Source: Tuctoria greenei
Taxonomy: Eukaryota; Streptophyta; Magnoliopsida; Poales; Poaceae
Assembly (NCBI GenBank): GCA_036927565.1
Contig: JAYESD010000009.1
Span: 24,085,601 to 24,149,600, forward strand
Direction of reading: 5' to 3'
Length of the DNA: 64,000 nt
A model generated the notes under the pieces. That model saw only the letters and a list, made by a program, of their open reading frames with translations. It made no database searches and was not told the origin of the DNA. Each line of letters starts with the position of its first letter. Position 1 is the first letter of the stretch. The translations under genes were made by a program, and so were the position numbers. This document shows positions 11,072 to 23,189 of the stretch, piece after piece.

Positions 11072-14000
11072 TCAAGACACACTCCGAGCATCAAGGATAT
11101 TTAGTTCATTTCGGAGTTCACGAAAGTGCTTTTCATCAAGTGGCTTGGTGAATAGGTCGGACAATTGCTTTTGCGTGTTGACATGGGAAATGGCTATATC
11201 TCCTTTCATGGAGTGGTCCCTCAAGAAGTGATGCCTTATGTCTATGTGTTTGGTTCTAGAGTGCTCAACTGGATTATGGGCAATTTTAATGGCACTCTCA
11301 TTGTCACGAAGGAGTGGAATACGGTTCATATTGTAATCGTAAGCCCTTAGAGTTTGTTGCATCCAAAGGAGTTGTGCACAACAACTCCCGGCGGCAACAT
11401 ACTCCGCCTCAGCTATGGATAAGGCAATGGAATTTTTTTTCTTGGAGGACCAAGAAACTAAAGATCACCCTAGGAATTGGCATGTACCAGAGGTACTCTT
11501 TCTATCTACTTTGCATCCGACATAATCTGAATCGGAGTAACCAATGAGATTGAATTTTGAGCCTTTTGGGTACCAAAGACCAAGGCTGGGTGTATGAACT
11601 AAATATCTCAAGATCCTTTTTACGGCTGTCAAGTGACACTCCTTAGGATTGGCTTGAAACCTTGCACACAAACATACACTCAACATAATGCCTGGCCTAG
11701 ATGCACATAAATAGAGTAGAGATCCAATCATGGAGCGATATACCATTTGGTTGACGCTAGATCCATCTTCATTGAGATCCAAGTGGCCATTTGTTGCCAT
11801 GCGAGCCTTTATAGGCTTCGCCTTGTCCATTCCAAACTTCTTTAGTATGTCTTGAGTGTACTTGGTTTGGCTTATGAATGTCTCTTTCTTTTGTTGTCGC
11901 ACTTGGAATCCCAAGAAGTAATTTATCTCTCCCATCATGGACATCTCAAACCTGTCTGTCATAATTTTACTAAACTCCTCACAAAAGGATGGGTTAGTTG
12001 AACCAAAGATTATATCATCAACATAGATTTGACAAACAAAAAGGTCATTGTCAAAACTCTTTGTAAATAGTGTATAATCTACTTTGCCAATCTTAAAGCC
12101 ATTTTTAATTAAGAAATCTCTAAGACACTCATGCCAAGCTCTAGGAGCTTGTTTGAGGCCGTAGAGAGCCTTAGGCAATTTAAATACGTGGTCGGGGAAC
12201 TCTTCGTCTTCAAACCCGGGGGGTTGCTCCACATACACCTCCTCCTTGATTGGTCTGTTGAGGAAGGCGCTTTTCACATCCATTTGATACAGCTTTAAAT
12301 CATGGTGAGTAGCATATGCAAGTAATATTCTAATGGATTCAAGTCCAGCTATGGGAGCAAAGGTCTCATCGAAATCTAAACCTTCGACTTGTGAATACCC
12401 TTTGTCCACAAGCTGTGCCTTGTTCCTTGTCACCACCCCATGTTCATCTTGTTTGTTGCGGAAGACCCACTTGGTGCCGACAATGTTTGCATTGGGTCTT
12501 GCCACGAGTTCCCACACCTCGTTATGCTTGAAGTTGTTCAATTCTTCTTGCATTGCCACCACCCAGTCCGGATCACTCAATGCATCCTCAACCCTACGTG
12601 GTTCCAAAAAGGATACAAACGAATAGTGCTCACAAAAAATTAGCTATGCGAGATCTAGTGGTTACTCCCTTTTGGATGTCACTGATGCTATTGTCGATTG
12701 GGTGATCCCTTTGGACGCATTGGTGTACTCTTGGGTGTGGCACTTGAGATGTTGTATCTTCATGATCATCTTCTTCCCCCCCCCCCCCCCCTAAATGGTT
12801 GTCCTCGTTGATTTGTTGATTATATTAGTATTCTTGTGGTTGATCTTTTGTGGAAGCTCCCCCTTAATCGTTTACCTCCACTTGTGGTTCATATTCCTCA
12901 TACACGTGTAGAGGTGACTCTTGTGGTCGAACTGCACCTAAGGACATTCTTTTTGATGCTTGACAAGGAGCTTCTTCTTTAACTAGTACACATGGATCAA
13001 CTTGCTCCTTTTGGGAGCCATTAGTTTCATTGAACACTACATCATGTGCTACTTCAACAAGTCCGGAGGTCTTGTTGAAAGCACGATAGGCGTAAGTGTT
13101 CGAATCATAACCAAGCAAGAAACCTTCATCGGACTTCGAAGCGAACTTTGAAGTCCTGGGCTTCTTGTTTAAAATATAACATGGAGAACCGAAAACTCAA
13201 AAATATGAAATATTAGGCTTGTTACTCGTAAGTAGCTCATAGGATGTCTTCTTGAGTAGTCGATGAAGATAAAGTTGATTTACGGCGTGGCAAGCGGTGT
13301 TAATCGCTTCTTCCCAAAATCGATCCGAGGTCTTGTACTCATCGAGCATTGTTCTTGCCATCTCTATGAGAGTTCAGTTCTTTCTTTCGGCAACTCCGTT
13401 TTGTTGAGGGGAGTACGAAGCTGAAAACTCATGCTTTATGACTTCTTCATCAAAGTACTCCTCCACTTCTGTGTTCTTGAACTCCGTGCCGTTGTCGCTT
13501 CAATTGTTCTTGATTGTCAATGAGAATTCGTTTTGAGCTCGCTTGAAGAACTTCTTGAGTATTCCTTTTGTTTCTGACTTATCATGCAAAAAGAAAACCC
13601 AAGTGAAGCGAGAAAAATCATCAACAACTACTAAACCATATTTGTTATCGCCGATGCTTATGTAGGCAATTGGACCAAATAAGTCCATGTGAAGTAGCTC
13701 GAGCGGTCTTGTTGTAGTCATGACGTTCTTGGCAGGGTGAGGTGCTCCAACTTGCTTCCCGGCTTGGCACGCGCTACAAGGCCTGTCTTTCTCAAACACA
13801 ACATCCTTTAAACCTCGGATGAGATCGCCCTTGAGGAGTTTTTGAAGGTTCCTCATACCAACATGCGCTAGTCGTCTATGCCACAACCAACCCATGTTGG
13901 TCTTTGCAATCAAGCATGTGTCAAGTTCGGCTTTATCATTGTTGAAGTCAACAAGATAGAGCTTTCCCTTTAACATACCATTGAATGCAATGGAACCATC

Positions 14001-14300
14001 ACTCCTCCTAGAAACGGTCACACCCTCGTTAGTGAACAAGCAATCATAACCCTTGTCACATAATTGAGATATGGACATCAGGTTATAATCCAAGGAATCA
14101 ACATGTAATACATGAGAAAGTGTGTGCTTAGATGATATGGCAATTTTACTGGTACCGAGCACCTTCCCTTGACTATTATATCCAAAATAGATGCCCTCAT
14201 TTGAATCCACATTCTCTTCATATTCAACGAACATTCGTCTTTCTCCGGTCATATGGTTGGTGCAACCACTGTCTAACACCCATTTAGATCCACCGGAGGA
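11072..14300 (-). pseudogene. S1 copia pol: protease, integrase, RT, RNase H
   Basis: Minus-strand polyprotein remnant. In order: protease (active site LDSGCTNHMTG at about 14275), GAG-pre-integrase and HHCC zinc finger (WHRRLAHVG...CSACQ, about 13860-13780), integrase core (HMDLFGP, then SDNGTEF, then SPQQNGVAERKN, 13700-13370), reverse transcriptase (open at 11465-12607, with the catalytic YVDD box at about 12020) and RNase H ending near 11072 (HIDIRHHFLRD, LSDLFTKPLD). Stops at 13500 (before SDNG), near 13378 (before TLIEM) and near 13182 (before VFG) are all TGA at positions where the family has arginine. Further breaks lie near 12860-12610, including a poly-C run at about 12777-12791. 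The RT and RNase H pieces are the best preserved. Confidence 0.9.
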
Positions 14301-14319
14301 ATAGGCCTACAAAAACAAT

Positions 14320-16729
14320 TTATGCCTTAGTTTTAGGTACCCAAGCTTGCTTGAGTCCTCGGAGGTTAGTCACAAGATATTTGGGCACCCACACATGAGA
14401 CTTGGTGTTCCCATGGCGTGGCCAAACATAATGAGCATAAACCTTTCCATAATTATTTCTCATTAAGACATACGAGGCATAAAAAGTATTGAAAAGTAAC
14501 TTTTGTTGTTTATACATAGGACTAGTCTGGGAGGCTGGACTTGTCCGGAGTACCAGACTTGTCCGGACCCTCACCGGACTAGTCTGGTGGTCATGCATTT
14601 TGTACTCATTAATTTTGATTTTCCAGTTTGAAAGACTCCTCCCTTTACAAAGACATTGCTATCCCTATTATTCTTATGGGTTCTAGCTTGTTGCTTTTCA
14701 CCATAAGAGTAACCAATGCCATATTTGACATTTGGAGGTCTTGTGACCAAGTATGTACTACGTGCATATTTGATCTTCTCCTTGTTAAATATGCCACTTT
14801 GGGCAGGATGCTTGTCTTTAATAGAGTGTGACTTGTCATTCAAACTATTGTCAGTTTTACCACATGTACAAGTAGAAGCTACTTCAGTTTTGATGGGTTG
14901 AGAAGGTGAACTTGAAGAGGATGAAGGTTCACCTTGCTTGAGTGACTCAACTTGCACTTCAAGGATCTTGTTAACCTTGATCAGGTTAGCAAGTTGGTCC
15001 TTGATTGCAGCATTTGAGTCGGTTAACTCCAAGCAAGCTTCCTTGCTTGAAGCTAACTCAAGCTCTAGTGATTTGCTTCACTCCTTTTCAAATTCTAGAA
15101 GTTTGTCAAGTTCGACATATTCCTCCTTTAGGGAGATAATCATGTCCTCTTGACGATCTATCAACCACTCTTTCTCAACAAGTTGATCAAATAAAAATTT
15201 CATTTTTGTGGCAGTTTTCCTATCTAGTCTAGCATATCCTCATTATCACTATTGACTTCATCATCGCTATAATAGGAATGCACGGAAGGGGGTTTGGTGT
15301 TTACCTTGCGTTTACCTTCCTTTGCCATGAGGCAAGTGCCATTTCTCTTCCATGCGCCGAGTGTAGGGAAGAGAGTAGACTTCTTGGATGTCTTCTCGAT
15401 GGCTATGCTAGCCATCTCTTCCTATTCGGATGAAGAGGACTCATCATTTGAGTCCCACTCTTTCCCTATGTGCGCTTGTTCAGCTTGTTTCTTCTTCTTG
15501 AAGAATTTCTTGGGTCGAGGCTTGGCTTCTTTGGTCTTCTTCTTGTTGTCTTCATATGGGCAATCAACTATAAAGTGGCTATACTCACCACAATTATAGC
15601 ATGCCCGCCTTAATTTTGGCTTTGTTCTTTCCTTGTACTTTCCTTCGCTTGATTTAGTGCCTTGTCTTTTCTTCATTATTCTCTTGAATTTCTTCATGAA
15701 CAATATCATGTCTTCTTCATCTAATTCACTGCTCTCATCATCACCGTCTTCTTCTAGCTGAGTTTCTCGAGCTTCTTTGGATTGGGGCTTGAGGGTGGAC
15801 TTCAAAGCAACCCATTTCATCTTTGCCGAGGTGAGTTCGGCAATTTCCTTGACATGCTTTGCTTGTTTTTCCATCATCTCTAAATTGATGATTTTTCCAA
15901 GTAATTCATCCAGAGTCATTTTCTTGTATCCGGGGCTTTCTCTGATCACTGAGCATAGGGTGACGTTGCGAGGCATGAAAGCTCTTAGGATGTGCTTCAC
16001 CATCTCGTGGTCATTCCACTTCTTGCTTCCATATGATTGAGCCTTGTTGATGAGTGTCTTTAATCAGTTGTACATATCTTGAGGTGACTCATCTTCTTCG
16101 ATTGCAAATCTTCCTAATTCGCCTTCGATCATTTCGATCTTTGCTTCACGCACATGTCGGTCACCTTCATGTGCAGTTTGTAGTGTGTCCCATATCTCCT
16201 TAGCAATCTTGAGTCCATCCACCTTGGTGAACTCGTCCCGACAGAGCGAAGAGGTAATTACTGCCGTGGCTTGAGCATTTCGATGAATAGCCTGCTCTTG
16301 GCTTGGTGTGAGCTCCTCGTCATCGTCTGGGATATCTATTCCTGTGCACACAATATGCCATAGACTTGGATTGAGAGAGATTAGATGCATTTTCAAATTT
16401 TGCCTCCACATTGAGTAATCATTTCCATCAAAATGTGGGGCTTTTCCAAGTGGGATAGACAAATAATGATTATTGTTGGAATTGAGACAATCATAGTTGA
16501 AAGGATATCGGGAGTAGTCGGTGTGACTTCTCCCCTTCTTCTTTTCTTCAATATTCACTTTCCCTTTGGAAAGTGTCTTCTTTCTTAGGAGCGCCTTTAG
16601 TTCTAGCGTCTGCTCATCGTCGTCCTCGAAGTCTTGAATGGCTTCGAGGAGCTACTCCACCTTTAGGTTCTTGTCATTATCAACCTTTTCTTGGTTGTTG
16701 CTCTTGTGGATGTCCTTCATGTCCGACAT
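14320..16729 (-). pseudogene. S1 gag with CCHC knuckle and coiled-coil spacer
   Basis: Minus strand, start ATG at 16729 (MSDMKDIHKSNNQEK). Open stretches run 16558-16064 and 16003-15422. The first carries the UBN2-type copia gag domain (FDGNDYSMWRQNLKMHLI, EIWDTLQTAHEGDRHVREA). The second has a Lys-rich linker and an intact CCHC knuckle (C-Y-N-C-G-E-Y-S-H...C, about 15600). A hydrophilic coiled-coil spacer follows (15032-14571; LTDSNAAIKDQLANLIKVN). The TGA at 16064-16066 replaces the Arg codon kept in the plus-strand copy at 62666. A TAG lies near 16650. GGAC(NN)GTCC words at 14520-14590 are inside this reading frame. Confidence 0.8.
14514..14592. repeat. GGAC(NN)GTCC words inside the S1 gag-pol frame
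   Basis: Four words (ggactagtct, ggacttgtcc, agacttgtcc, ggactagtct) occur within 80 bp of coding sequence. In the minus frame they read as repeats of the TSP/TSL type between the gag spacer and protease, a region free to vary. This shows that the motif spread is not confined to LTRs. Confidence 0.7.
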
Positions 16730-16772
16730 GGTCTTCTTCGAGCAATTAGTCTCGTTCTTAAAGAACCTGCTC

Positions 16773-16847
16773 TGATACCAATTGAATATGGCCTAGAGGG
16801 GGGGGGGGGTGAATAGGCCGTTTTGAAATTTGTCAGAACCTGCAACC
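16773..16847 (-). repeat. S1 PBS and 61-bp stub of 5' LTR
   Basis: The minus-strand PBS AATTGGTATCAG (16773-16784) is followed by LTR sequence from 16787 (tatggcctagaggggg). It matches the 6522 and 61946 edges through 'gaacctgcaac' and then stops at 16847. The rest of the LTR does not reappear on the far side of the CACTA element within the window. Confidence 0.75.
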
Positions 16848-16859
16848 CATACAAGGATT

Positions 16860-18290
16860 CCGGTTTATCGCAATGAAAAAATTTGTCGCATTAGGTTGTT
16901 TTTCATCGCAATAGGTCGCTTTTGCAACGAAAAAGAGCGTGGCAATAGTTTTTACGAATCGTCGTAATAATTCCCACAGCGATAGGTTATTTGTGACGCC
17001 TTGGCATCCATGGCGAATAGGACGCTATTGCAACGGTTTTACATTGGTGGCAAATAGGACGCTATTGCAACGGTTTCATGTATTGCGATGGTTTAACGTA
17101 TCGCAATGAATTGTACGGTATTGCAACGGGTTCACGATCGTGGCAAATAGATTGATATTGGAACGATTTCATATTCATGGCAAATAGTATGTTGTTACAA
17201 CGATTTAGCGTATTGCGACGATTTAACGTATTGCAACAAAAAGCATGGTATTGCAACGATTTCACATTCATGGTAATTGTATGTGGTTGCAATGATTTCA
17301 CAGGCGTGGCAATAGTACGGTATTGTAATGATTTCACATTCGTGGCAAATAGTATGTTACTGCAATGGTTTAGCGTATTGCGGCGATTTAACGTATTGCA
17401 ACGAATAGCATTGTACTGCAACGATTTCGCAGGCGTGGCAATAGTACGGTATTGTAATGATTTCACATTCGTGGCAAATAGTATTTTATTGCAACGGTTT
17501 AGTGTATTGCGACGACTTAACGTATTGCAACGAATAGCATTGTATTGCAACGATTTCGTGTTCATGGTAATAGTACGTGATTGCAACGATTTTCACATTC
17601 GTGGCACATACTACAGTATTGCAACGTTTTTCACAGCCGTGGCAAATAGTAACATATTGCAACGTGTTATGGTGTAGCGACGATTCACCATATTGCAATG
17701 AATATCACGGTATTGCAATGATTTCACATCCGTGGCAAATAGTATGATACTGCGACGGTCTAATGTCCATGGCAAATAGTAGGTTAGTGCAACGAGTCAA
17801 CAAATGTAGCGAATAGTACCGCATTGCAACGATTTCAGATCCGCGGGAACTAGTCTGGTACTGCAACGATTTCGTATCCGTGGCGAATAGTTGGGTATTG
17901 CAACGAGTCCACAAACGTGGCGAATAGTACCGTATTGCAGCGATTTCAGATCCGTTGGAACTAGTATGGTACCACAACAATTTCGCATCCGTGGCGAATA
18001 GTTTGTATTGCAACGCTTTCTTATCTGTGGCAATAGTGTTTTAATGCAATGTTTTTTGAGTCGTTGCCAAATGTTTATAGTGCAACATTTTGTCATTCTA
18101 TTGCCACGTTTTATCATCCGTATTGGCAATAGCCTCCTATTGCAACAATTTATCATTCGTGACAAGAAATTCGTAATGCCACATTTTATAATTAGCGGCA
18201 GTAGAACCCGAATGCACCAGGTTTGAAAATTAGTGGCAACAAAATCACGAGTTTAACAATAAACATCCATCAATTTTACAACACGCATAA
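16860..18290. repeat. CACTA subterminal repeats (TTGCAACGATTT family)
   Basis: Dozens of degenerate units with the words 'attgcaacgattt' and 'cgtggcaaatagta' alternate in both senses. A higher-order period of about 130 bp is visible: 'cgtggcaaatagtatgttac' at about 17342 and 'cgtggcaaatagtattttat' at about 17471. Subterminal arrays of this kind are transposase-binding regions in CACTA elements. Long open frames through them are artefacts of the period. Confidence 0.75.
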
Positions 18291-18296
18291 CAACGC

Positions 18297-21200
18297 TCAA
18301 GGATTACTTAAGCGACGTGTTTGCATGCTAAGAGTTTTCCTAAGCTGACCAGGACTAATTGTTGGAGCAGGTGGCTTTTGGCGGTTCCTTATTTGTTGGA
18401 CCTTCTGTGGAGTGGTCGCCATCATCATTTTGTGCATTTCAGCCAATGAGGCGCACATGTCCTGCATGTCCTTAGCTGTTGGTTCACGATCAGCTGCTAT
18501 CTGACCTTGTAAGTTTTGGACTTCAACGATTAACTCTTCATTCTTCTGGTTTATGCAGTCTATCTGGGTGTTTAAGCTATCATTTCTTCCTTCCAAGTCC
18601 TGCACTATTTCATTGAGGCCTGCATTTCTAACTTCTAAGTTTCAAACTTGGTCGTTGAGGTGTTCAGACATCTGGATACACATACGTTTACGTTCGGGAC
18701 TAGTTGGATTAGCCATATAACCACACTCCCGAACCTATGATCCCGCACAACCGATTGAGGATCTATAACAACGCTGGAAGATGTGGTTTCTCTCCTCATT
18801 TGGAATTGGGCCTCCCTGCTCAGCTTCCATGTCGTCCACTTGGGCACGTGCCTGAATCTATATACGAAAAGAAAAGTCACAGGTAATTTTCAAATATTTA
18901 TTTAATTGGGGATTGTTTGAAGTGTTACTCATATGTACAGCTTCTGCCAGCTTGTTTGTCCAGTAACCGTTCAACAAATGGCTTGCCTCCCACAGTTTTA
19001 TGTCATCGGGTTCTTCTTCGGTCTCTGGGTCTCGCTACATAAAATACAAGTAAACTTCAACATGTCGGTATACATATTCTTTGCAGTGCAAAGTAAAAGC
19101 ATGATTTATTTTTCATACCTTCTCGCAACTAAGTTGGGCGTAGGATTTGGAGCCAAGCAAGTGACACGCCTTTCGTCTTCTTCGATTTTGAGAATTGGTC
19201 TTGCTTATTGACTGCAATAATTTTAAGAATTAATTCCACGAATGAAAGTAAATGAAATATTTTTTGTATGATGCGAAGCTATTAAAAAGTTAGCTGACCT
19301 TGAATCGCTGAAACCCAAAATATTCTATTAGGTGCAACCACTCGGGCGCCGTTACGTCAGCAGGCTTGTTTCGTATATGTTCTTCATCGGTAGAATAACT
19401 CTTATAGGTGGCATGCAAAGTCGAGCGCCACCCCTTGTAGTGCTCACCAGCAATTTTCAAAATTTTTCTTGCGCTCTCCATTGTGTCCTCCATGTCCCAG
19501 GAATCCTGTACATTGTATAACAAGTTGCTGTAAACGTACAGGATGGAGATTGCAAGAAAAAAATACTTGTGTGGGGGTGTGACAACACTAACCAGAATGT
19601 CTCGTACTATATCTCTCTTGTTACTATGGCCTACCTCTGCCCACTTTGTTGCACCGGTGAGGGATGCATGTCTTTTTGTAAACATAACCACATCATCGAC
19701 AAAGTGCCGTTGATTAATACCAACCGCAACACCCAACCTAGCGGAGAACTGAATTGGTAGCTTCACATGCTGCGTTCTACTAACTTGGGATGCATAGCAT
19801 ATTCTGGCAACCTTAAGTCCTTTAGCCACACTTCTCCCTAGCTTCCTTCCTTCTGTTACATTGATTCAAACGGTAAATGATTAAAGCAAATTACCACCTG
19901 AACAAGTTTAGTATCATATACAAATAGTGTGAAAAGAAGAAAAGTCTGATGTTCATACCATCTTCAGGACGAGTGCGGCAAATACGAGCATTGGAGGACC
20001 GCGTCGTGCCAGCACCATTTTGTTCTATAGTACTCCCTCCTGGTTTATATTAATTGTCGCCCACAAATGAATTAAAAATGAACTACTACAGTAGTTAGGA
20101 CTGGGGGGTTACATTATTGACTTCTTTGTTGTTGTTACTGACTACATGTCAGTGGCGGTACACACTCGTAGTACTGCAGAGGATTTTCAGTCCATGAGCG
20201 AAGCTAGCAAGACTATGAGGGGGCATGCAGCTGGCAACACTAGACTAGACAAAGATAGGGTTCGCCAGTTCGGTCTGACTGACATCAGTCGGAGCACGTC
20301 TCGAAGAGACTTATTAGTTGCAGGGAAAGTAATGAATGCCAACGGTAGCATGTGGCGAATGCAAGACAGATAAGGCAGGCAGCTTGTGGGATTGAAATCC
20401 TCCGCAGTACTGCACCTGCATTAGCTACCACTTACATGTGGGCCCAGGAGACATCGGGTCTACTTGTGAGTGGCGGCTACTGCAGGTGTAGTACTGCATA
20501 GTGCCAGCTTGCGACACTCAACAAAGCGAGGGTTTGGTATCGCCAAAACTCTCGTGGAGGATTGGTGGCAGGGCGAGTAATGGCCAGGGATTTGCGGGTG
20601 GCGGGGTAATCATCGCACGCGAAGGATGGGACGTGGCGATGGGCGAGGGAGACACGTCGGGGAGGACATTGAAGTGACCAGCAGCAGGGCGTGGCCGTGG
20701 GCGCCGGTGCCGGTCGGAGTGGCCGGCGGCGAGAGAGAACAGCGTGGAGGCATAAAAAAATCACGCCATCACACAGGCTGGTGAACTATTAACTATAAAG
20801 ACTAAGTACTAATAAGAAAGTAGAATTGCAAGGCATGCTAAAACAATTAGTAGAGCCTAGGAAAGAATGCAAATGACTATGATACACCCATCATCAATAC
20901 ATCTAAAGGACAGAACGTAGTCTCTCAAAATGCTCCAAATTCAATGCCAAAGGAGTAGAGTAAAAAACTAACACGCTCTGCCAAAACAAATGGCACGGTA
21001 GAGAGGCAGGTAGTAATGTCATGTGATATGGGTAGTTGGAAGCTACTATGGAGGGTAGAGTTGGAGTGGGACATTTTTTAAGCTCCAAAAGTAAAATTAT
21101 GCTCGGGCGGAAGGAGTATTTCTGGTTTGTATATCTATACCTACTGTTGGTTCATGCATCATAGTAGTACCAGGGAGTGGAGAACCTCGGGGTTCCTGAA

Positions 21201-21370
21201 CATCATGTGCTGTAATATTCTCTGCGTACCATGCAAACGATTTAATGTTGTCTAAATTTGTTTAATTTTGATAGTAAACACATTTATAGTTATACCAGGT
21301 GCTTGTAGGCCACCATGAATGCTTGTAGACGACATCACAGTTTGATGTCTTGTTCCTAATGTAAAGAGCA
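18297..21370 (-). pseudogene. CACTA ORF1 (En/Spm TNP1-like, plant transposase family)
   Basis: Minus-strand gene with several introns. Exons visible in order: Pro/Gly-rich N-terminal pieces (about 21370-21130; SPLPGTTMMHEPTVG), a piece with ARICRTRPEDG (about 20000), a core exon (19829-19610; VKLPIQFSARLGVAVGINQR), an exon with GEHYKGWRSTLHATYKSY (about 19490-19290), one with NRRRRKACHLLGSKSYAQL (about 19200-19110), one with PDDIKLWEASHLLNGYWTNK (about 19030-18930), and a C-terminal coiled coil (18605-18297; LEGRNDSLNTQIDCINQKNE). This layout matches the plant Ptta/En/Spm transposase family. A MITE splits the N-terminal exons and stops lie near 18650 and 18720, so it is not intact. Confidence 0.7.
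20033..21116. mobile_element. Stowaway-like insertion in CACTA ORF1
   Basis: The left end CTCCCTCCTGG follows TA (20031-20032), and the right end GGCGGAAGGAG is followed by TA (21117-21118). CACTA ORF1-like peptides lie on both sides. At 1.1 kb it is long for a MITE. It carries a GC-rich stretch (20480-20760, many ggcg/gccgg words) unlike its AT-rich surroundings, possibly a captured fragment. TIR similarity beyond the first 10-12 bp is weak, so two elements may be fused here. Confidence 0.5.
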
Positions 21371-21399
21371 TTGTATGTAGTCATTCCAAATAAGAGGGA

Positions 21400-21776
21400 T
21401 AATGACAGATTACATGACCGACATAGATTTTGGATCAGACGGTGTGCTTTCTATAAACTACACTGTTTGTTACTAACGGAGGAATTAGAAAAGAAAGAAT
21501 TGAAAAAACATACGATCTGAGAAAGCCACAAGGAAGAAAAAAGTGAAAACCATGGGAACTAAAAATCTTAGGAATACAAATTTGTAAAACAGGAATGAGA
21601 GTACAACATTTGGAGTGGTTGATCAGATAACCCGTGCGTCATTTACTTCTAAATCCAGAAATTACATACTACTACCTCTGGTTTTTAGTTTTGTCGTTCC
21701 CGGCCAGAAATTGAACTAGAAATACACTACTGTAATAAGCTGTCGGAGCAAATTTATTTAGGGACAGATGTAGTGC

Positions 21777-21838
<62 letters not shown>

Positions 21839-22820
21839 CTAAATTCGTGAAATAGAAGACCACATTTCTTCTTTGTTAATTTTATTTTATCTTCGTATAC
21901 CAGGATGGATCGTGTATAACTTAACTAGGCCAAAACTGCATGGATCGTGTAGAACCAAGCCAATATAGCTCTATAAAAAGACGGCATGGATCGTGTAGTT
22001 TACCTAGCACAAAACTGGAGTCTGGGATGCGATGTCGCAGGGAGGTGTCGGCGACGAAGAGGTTCGACAGAGCCCGACAAGCTTGGTCGCCCGGCGTTGT
22101 ACCCAGGAGTCAACACCACCAAGAGCTTCGATGCGTCACTGCGAGATCCATGGGGGAAAAATTGTAAAATCCGTGGGAAATGAAAACACGGGAATTTCAT
22201 AGGAATACAAGTATGGAACATTGGACAAAGAGACAACACATTTGGAGTACTGCGAGATCACCGGAAGGGCGGGGCAGCGGTGTGTTGGGAACGAAGGCCA
22301 GTGTTTCCATTTATACTCATCGTGGCAAAAATAGGGTTACAATAATTGGCGGGACTGAAATTGGAGGCGCGGGTAGTGAAAATTGAATTGTCAAAATCTC
22401 AAATGTGGCGCGCCAAGTAGAACGATAAAATTTTCGCGGGAGTGGAGAATTTGACGCAAGCCATGCCCTTGTGCACGCATCCAATCGTGATTAATTACAT
22501 CTCATGTCGCATCAATTCCAGCACATGGCTGGTGCGTGTAGCTAGAGGGGTATACTTCGTCTTAGGACAACTTGCTCGCTTCTTAATTCATCTTTGTTGC
22601 CATGCATGGAGATCAAAATCTAAAAGCAGTCATCTGCTAGCTAGTGGGACATTCCAAAAAAAATACGAAAAAATATGAATCACCAAATGTATACGTATGT
22701 GCTAATGCAAATGATATGCAAATACAACCAAGTGCATGAAACAATACTAAACAATCAGCATTTTGTAACATTAATCACAATGAAACGATAACATGTAGTA
22801 TATATTACTACATACTAAAA
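21400..22820. other. Unassigned intergenic or element 5' region
   Basis: No gene recognised. The phrase 'catggatcgtgtag' recurs at about 21937 and 21984. A block with 'aggaatacaa' and 'acaacatttggagt' (about 21570-21620) is repeated imperfectly at 22199-22250. A minus-strand TATA-like box (gagtataaatgg, about 22310) may be the promoter of the CACTA ORF1, which runs leftward from here. That is an inference from position only. Confidence 0.4.
21779..21837. repeat. (AT)n microsatellite
   Basis: An uninterrupted AT dinucleotide run of about 59 bp. Tyrosine-isoleucine frames across it are not genes. Confidence 0.95.
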
Positions 22821-23189
22821 ATACATTTTCCCATGTGTCGACTACAAATGAAAAAATTGAGTGAAAGAACACAAAAGAGGAGAAACGCAGCCTCAACCAT
22901 GATCTCAATGGAGTTTCAACCAAGAGTTGTTGATTGTCGCAACACAACGAATTCTTGGCTAGACATTGAACAACAGTTATCTCGCCCCTTTTTAAGAAAG
23001 GAGATGTTTTTCCATACTGCATAGGACACATTGTTCGTGAACAGAAAAGATATTTATCATTAAAATAGAAACAACACATATATTACAAACAAGAACTACG
23101 AAAGCACATAGAAGACAAGAAAAAAAAAACTACAAATACTACTCTACTCAGAGTCGGAGGATATCTCCTCCACCTCCTCCTCCGCCACT
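22820..23189 (-). pseudogene. Gene X 3' end (C-terminus and 3' UTR)
   Basis: The minus-strand tail of an unrecognised plant gene. The last codons read AVAEEEVEEISSDSE and stop (TAG at 23144-23146). An AT-rich presumed 3' UTR runs down to about 22820. A homologous tail (TEVDKSSSE, stop, then the same UTR words such as 'gacacattgttc') lies at 35037-35190. The coding part stops at 23189 where L1 sequence begins. The matching upstream part is at 28830-29404, so the gene was split by the L1 composite. The acidic C-terminus fits the Glu/Ala-rich frame on the other side. Confidence 0.55.

Larger units (their letters stand above)
6522..16847 (-). mobile_element. S1 SIRE/Maximus-like copia element, minus strand
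   Basis: A nearly complete Ty1/copia element of about 10.3 kb. Read on the minus strand: a stub of 5' LTR (16847-16787), PBS, gag, protease, integrase, reverse transcriptase, RNase H, an extra ORF after pol, polypurine tract and 3' LTR (8075-6522). The domain order PR-INT-RT-RH defines copia, and a third ORF after pol is typical of the SIRE/Maximus lineage. The 5' LTR is cut by a CACTA element at 16848. It is inserted in a G2 LTR. Confidence 0.88.
16848..21400 (-). mobile_element. CACTA-type transposon, 3' part with ORF1
   Basis: The left edge (catacaaggattccgg) resembles the CACTA-family end CACTACAAGAA with one base missing. It is followed by 1.4 kb of subterminal repeats and a minus-strand ORF1 of the plant En/Spm type. 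No second-product (TNPD-like transposase) exons were seen, and no matching terminus was found on the right, so the element is truncated or rearranged. The right limit is approximate: ORF1-like exons can be followed to about 21370. It truncates the S1 5' LTR. Confidence 0.6.

Noticed and set aside
17062..18165. Long frames on both strands through 17.0-18.2 kb with recurring LQY/CNDF words
   Set aside because: They mirror the CACTA subterminal repeat period and appear in several frames on both strands at once.
20477..20764. GC-rich minus-strand frame (Arg/Pro-rich) as a possible gene
   Set aside because: Composition only, with no domain, and it lies inside a MITE-like insertion; kept only as a possible captured fragment.
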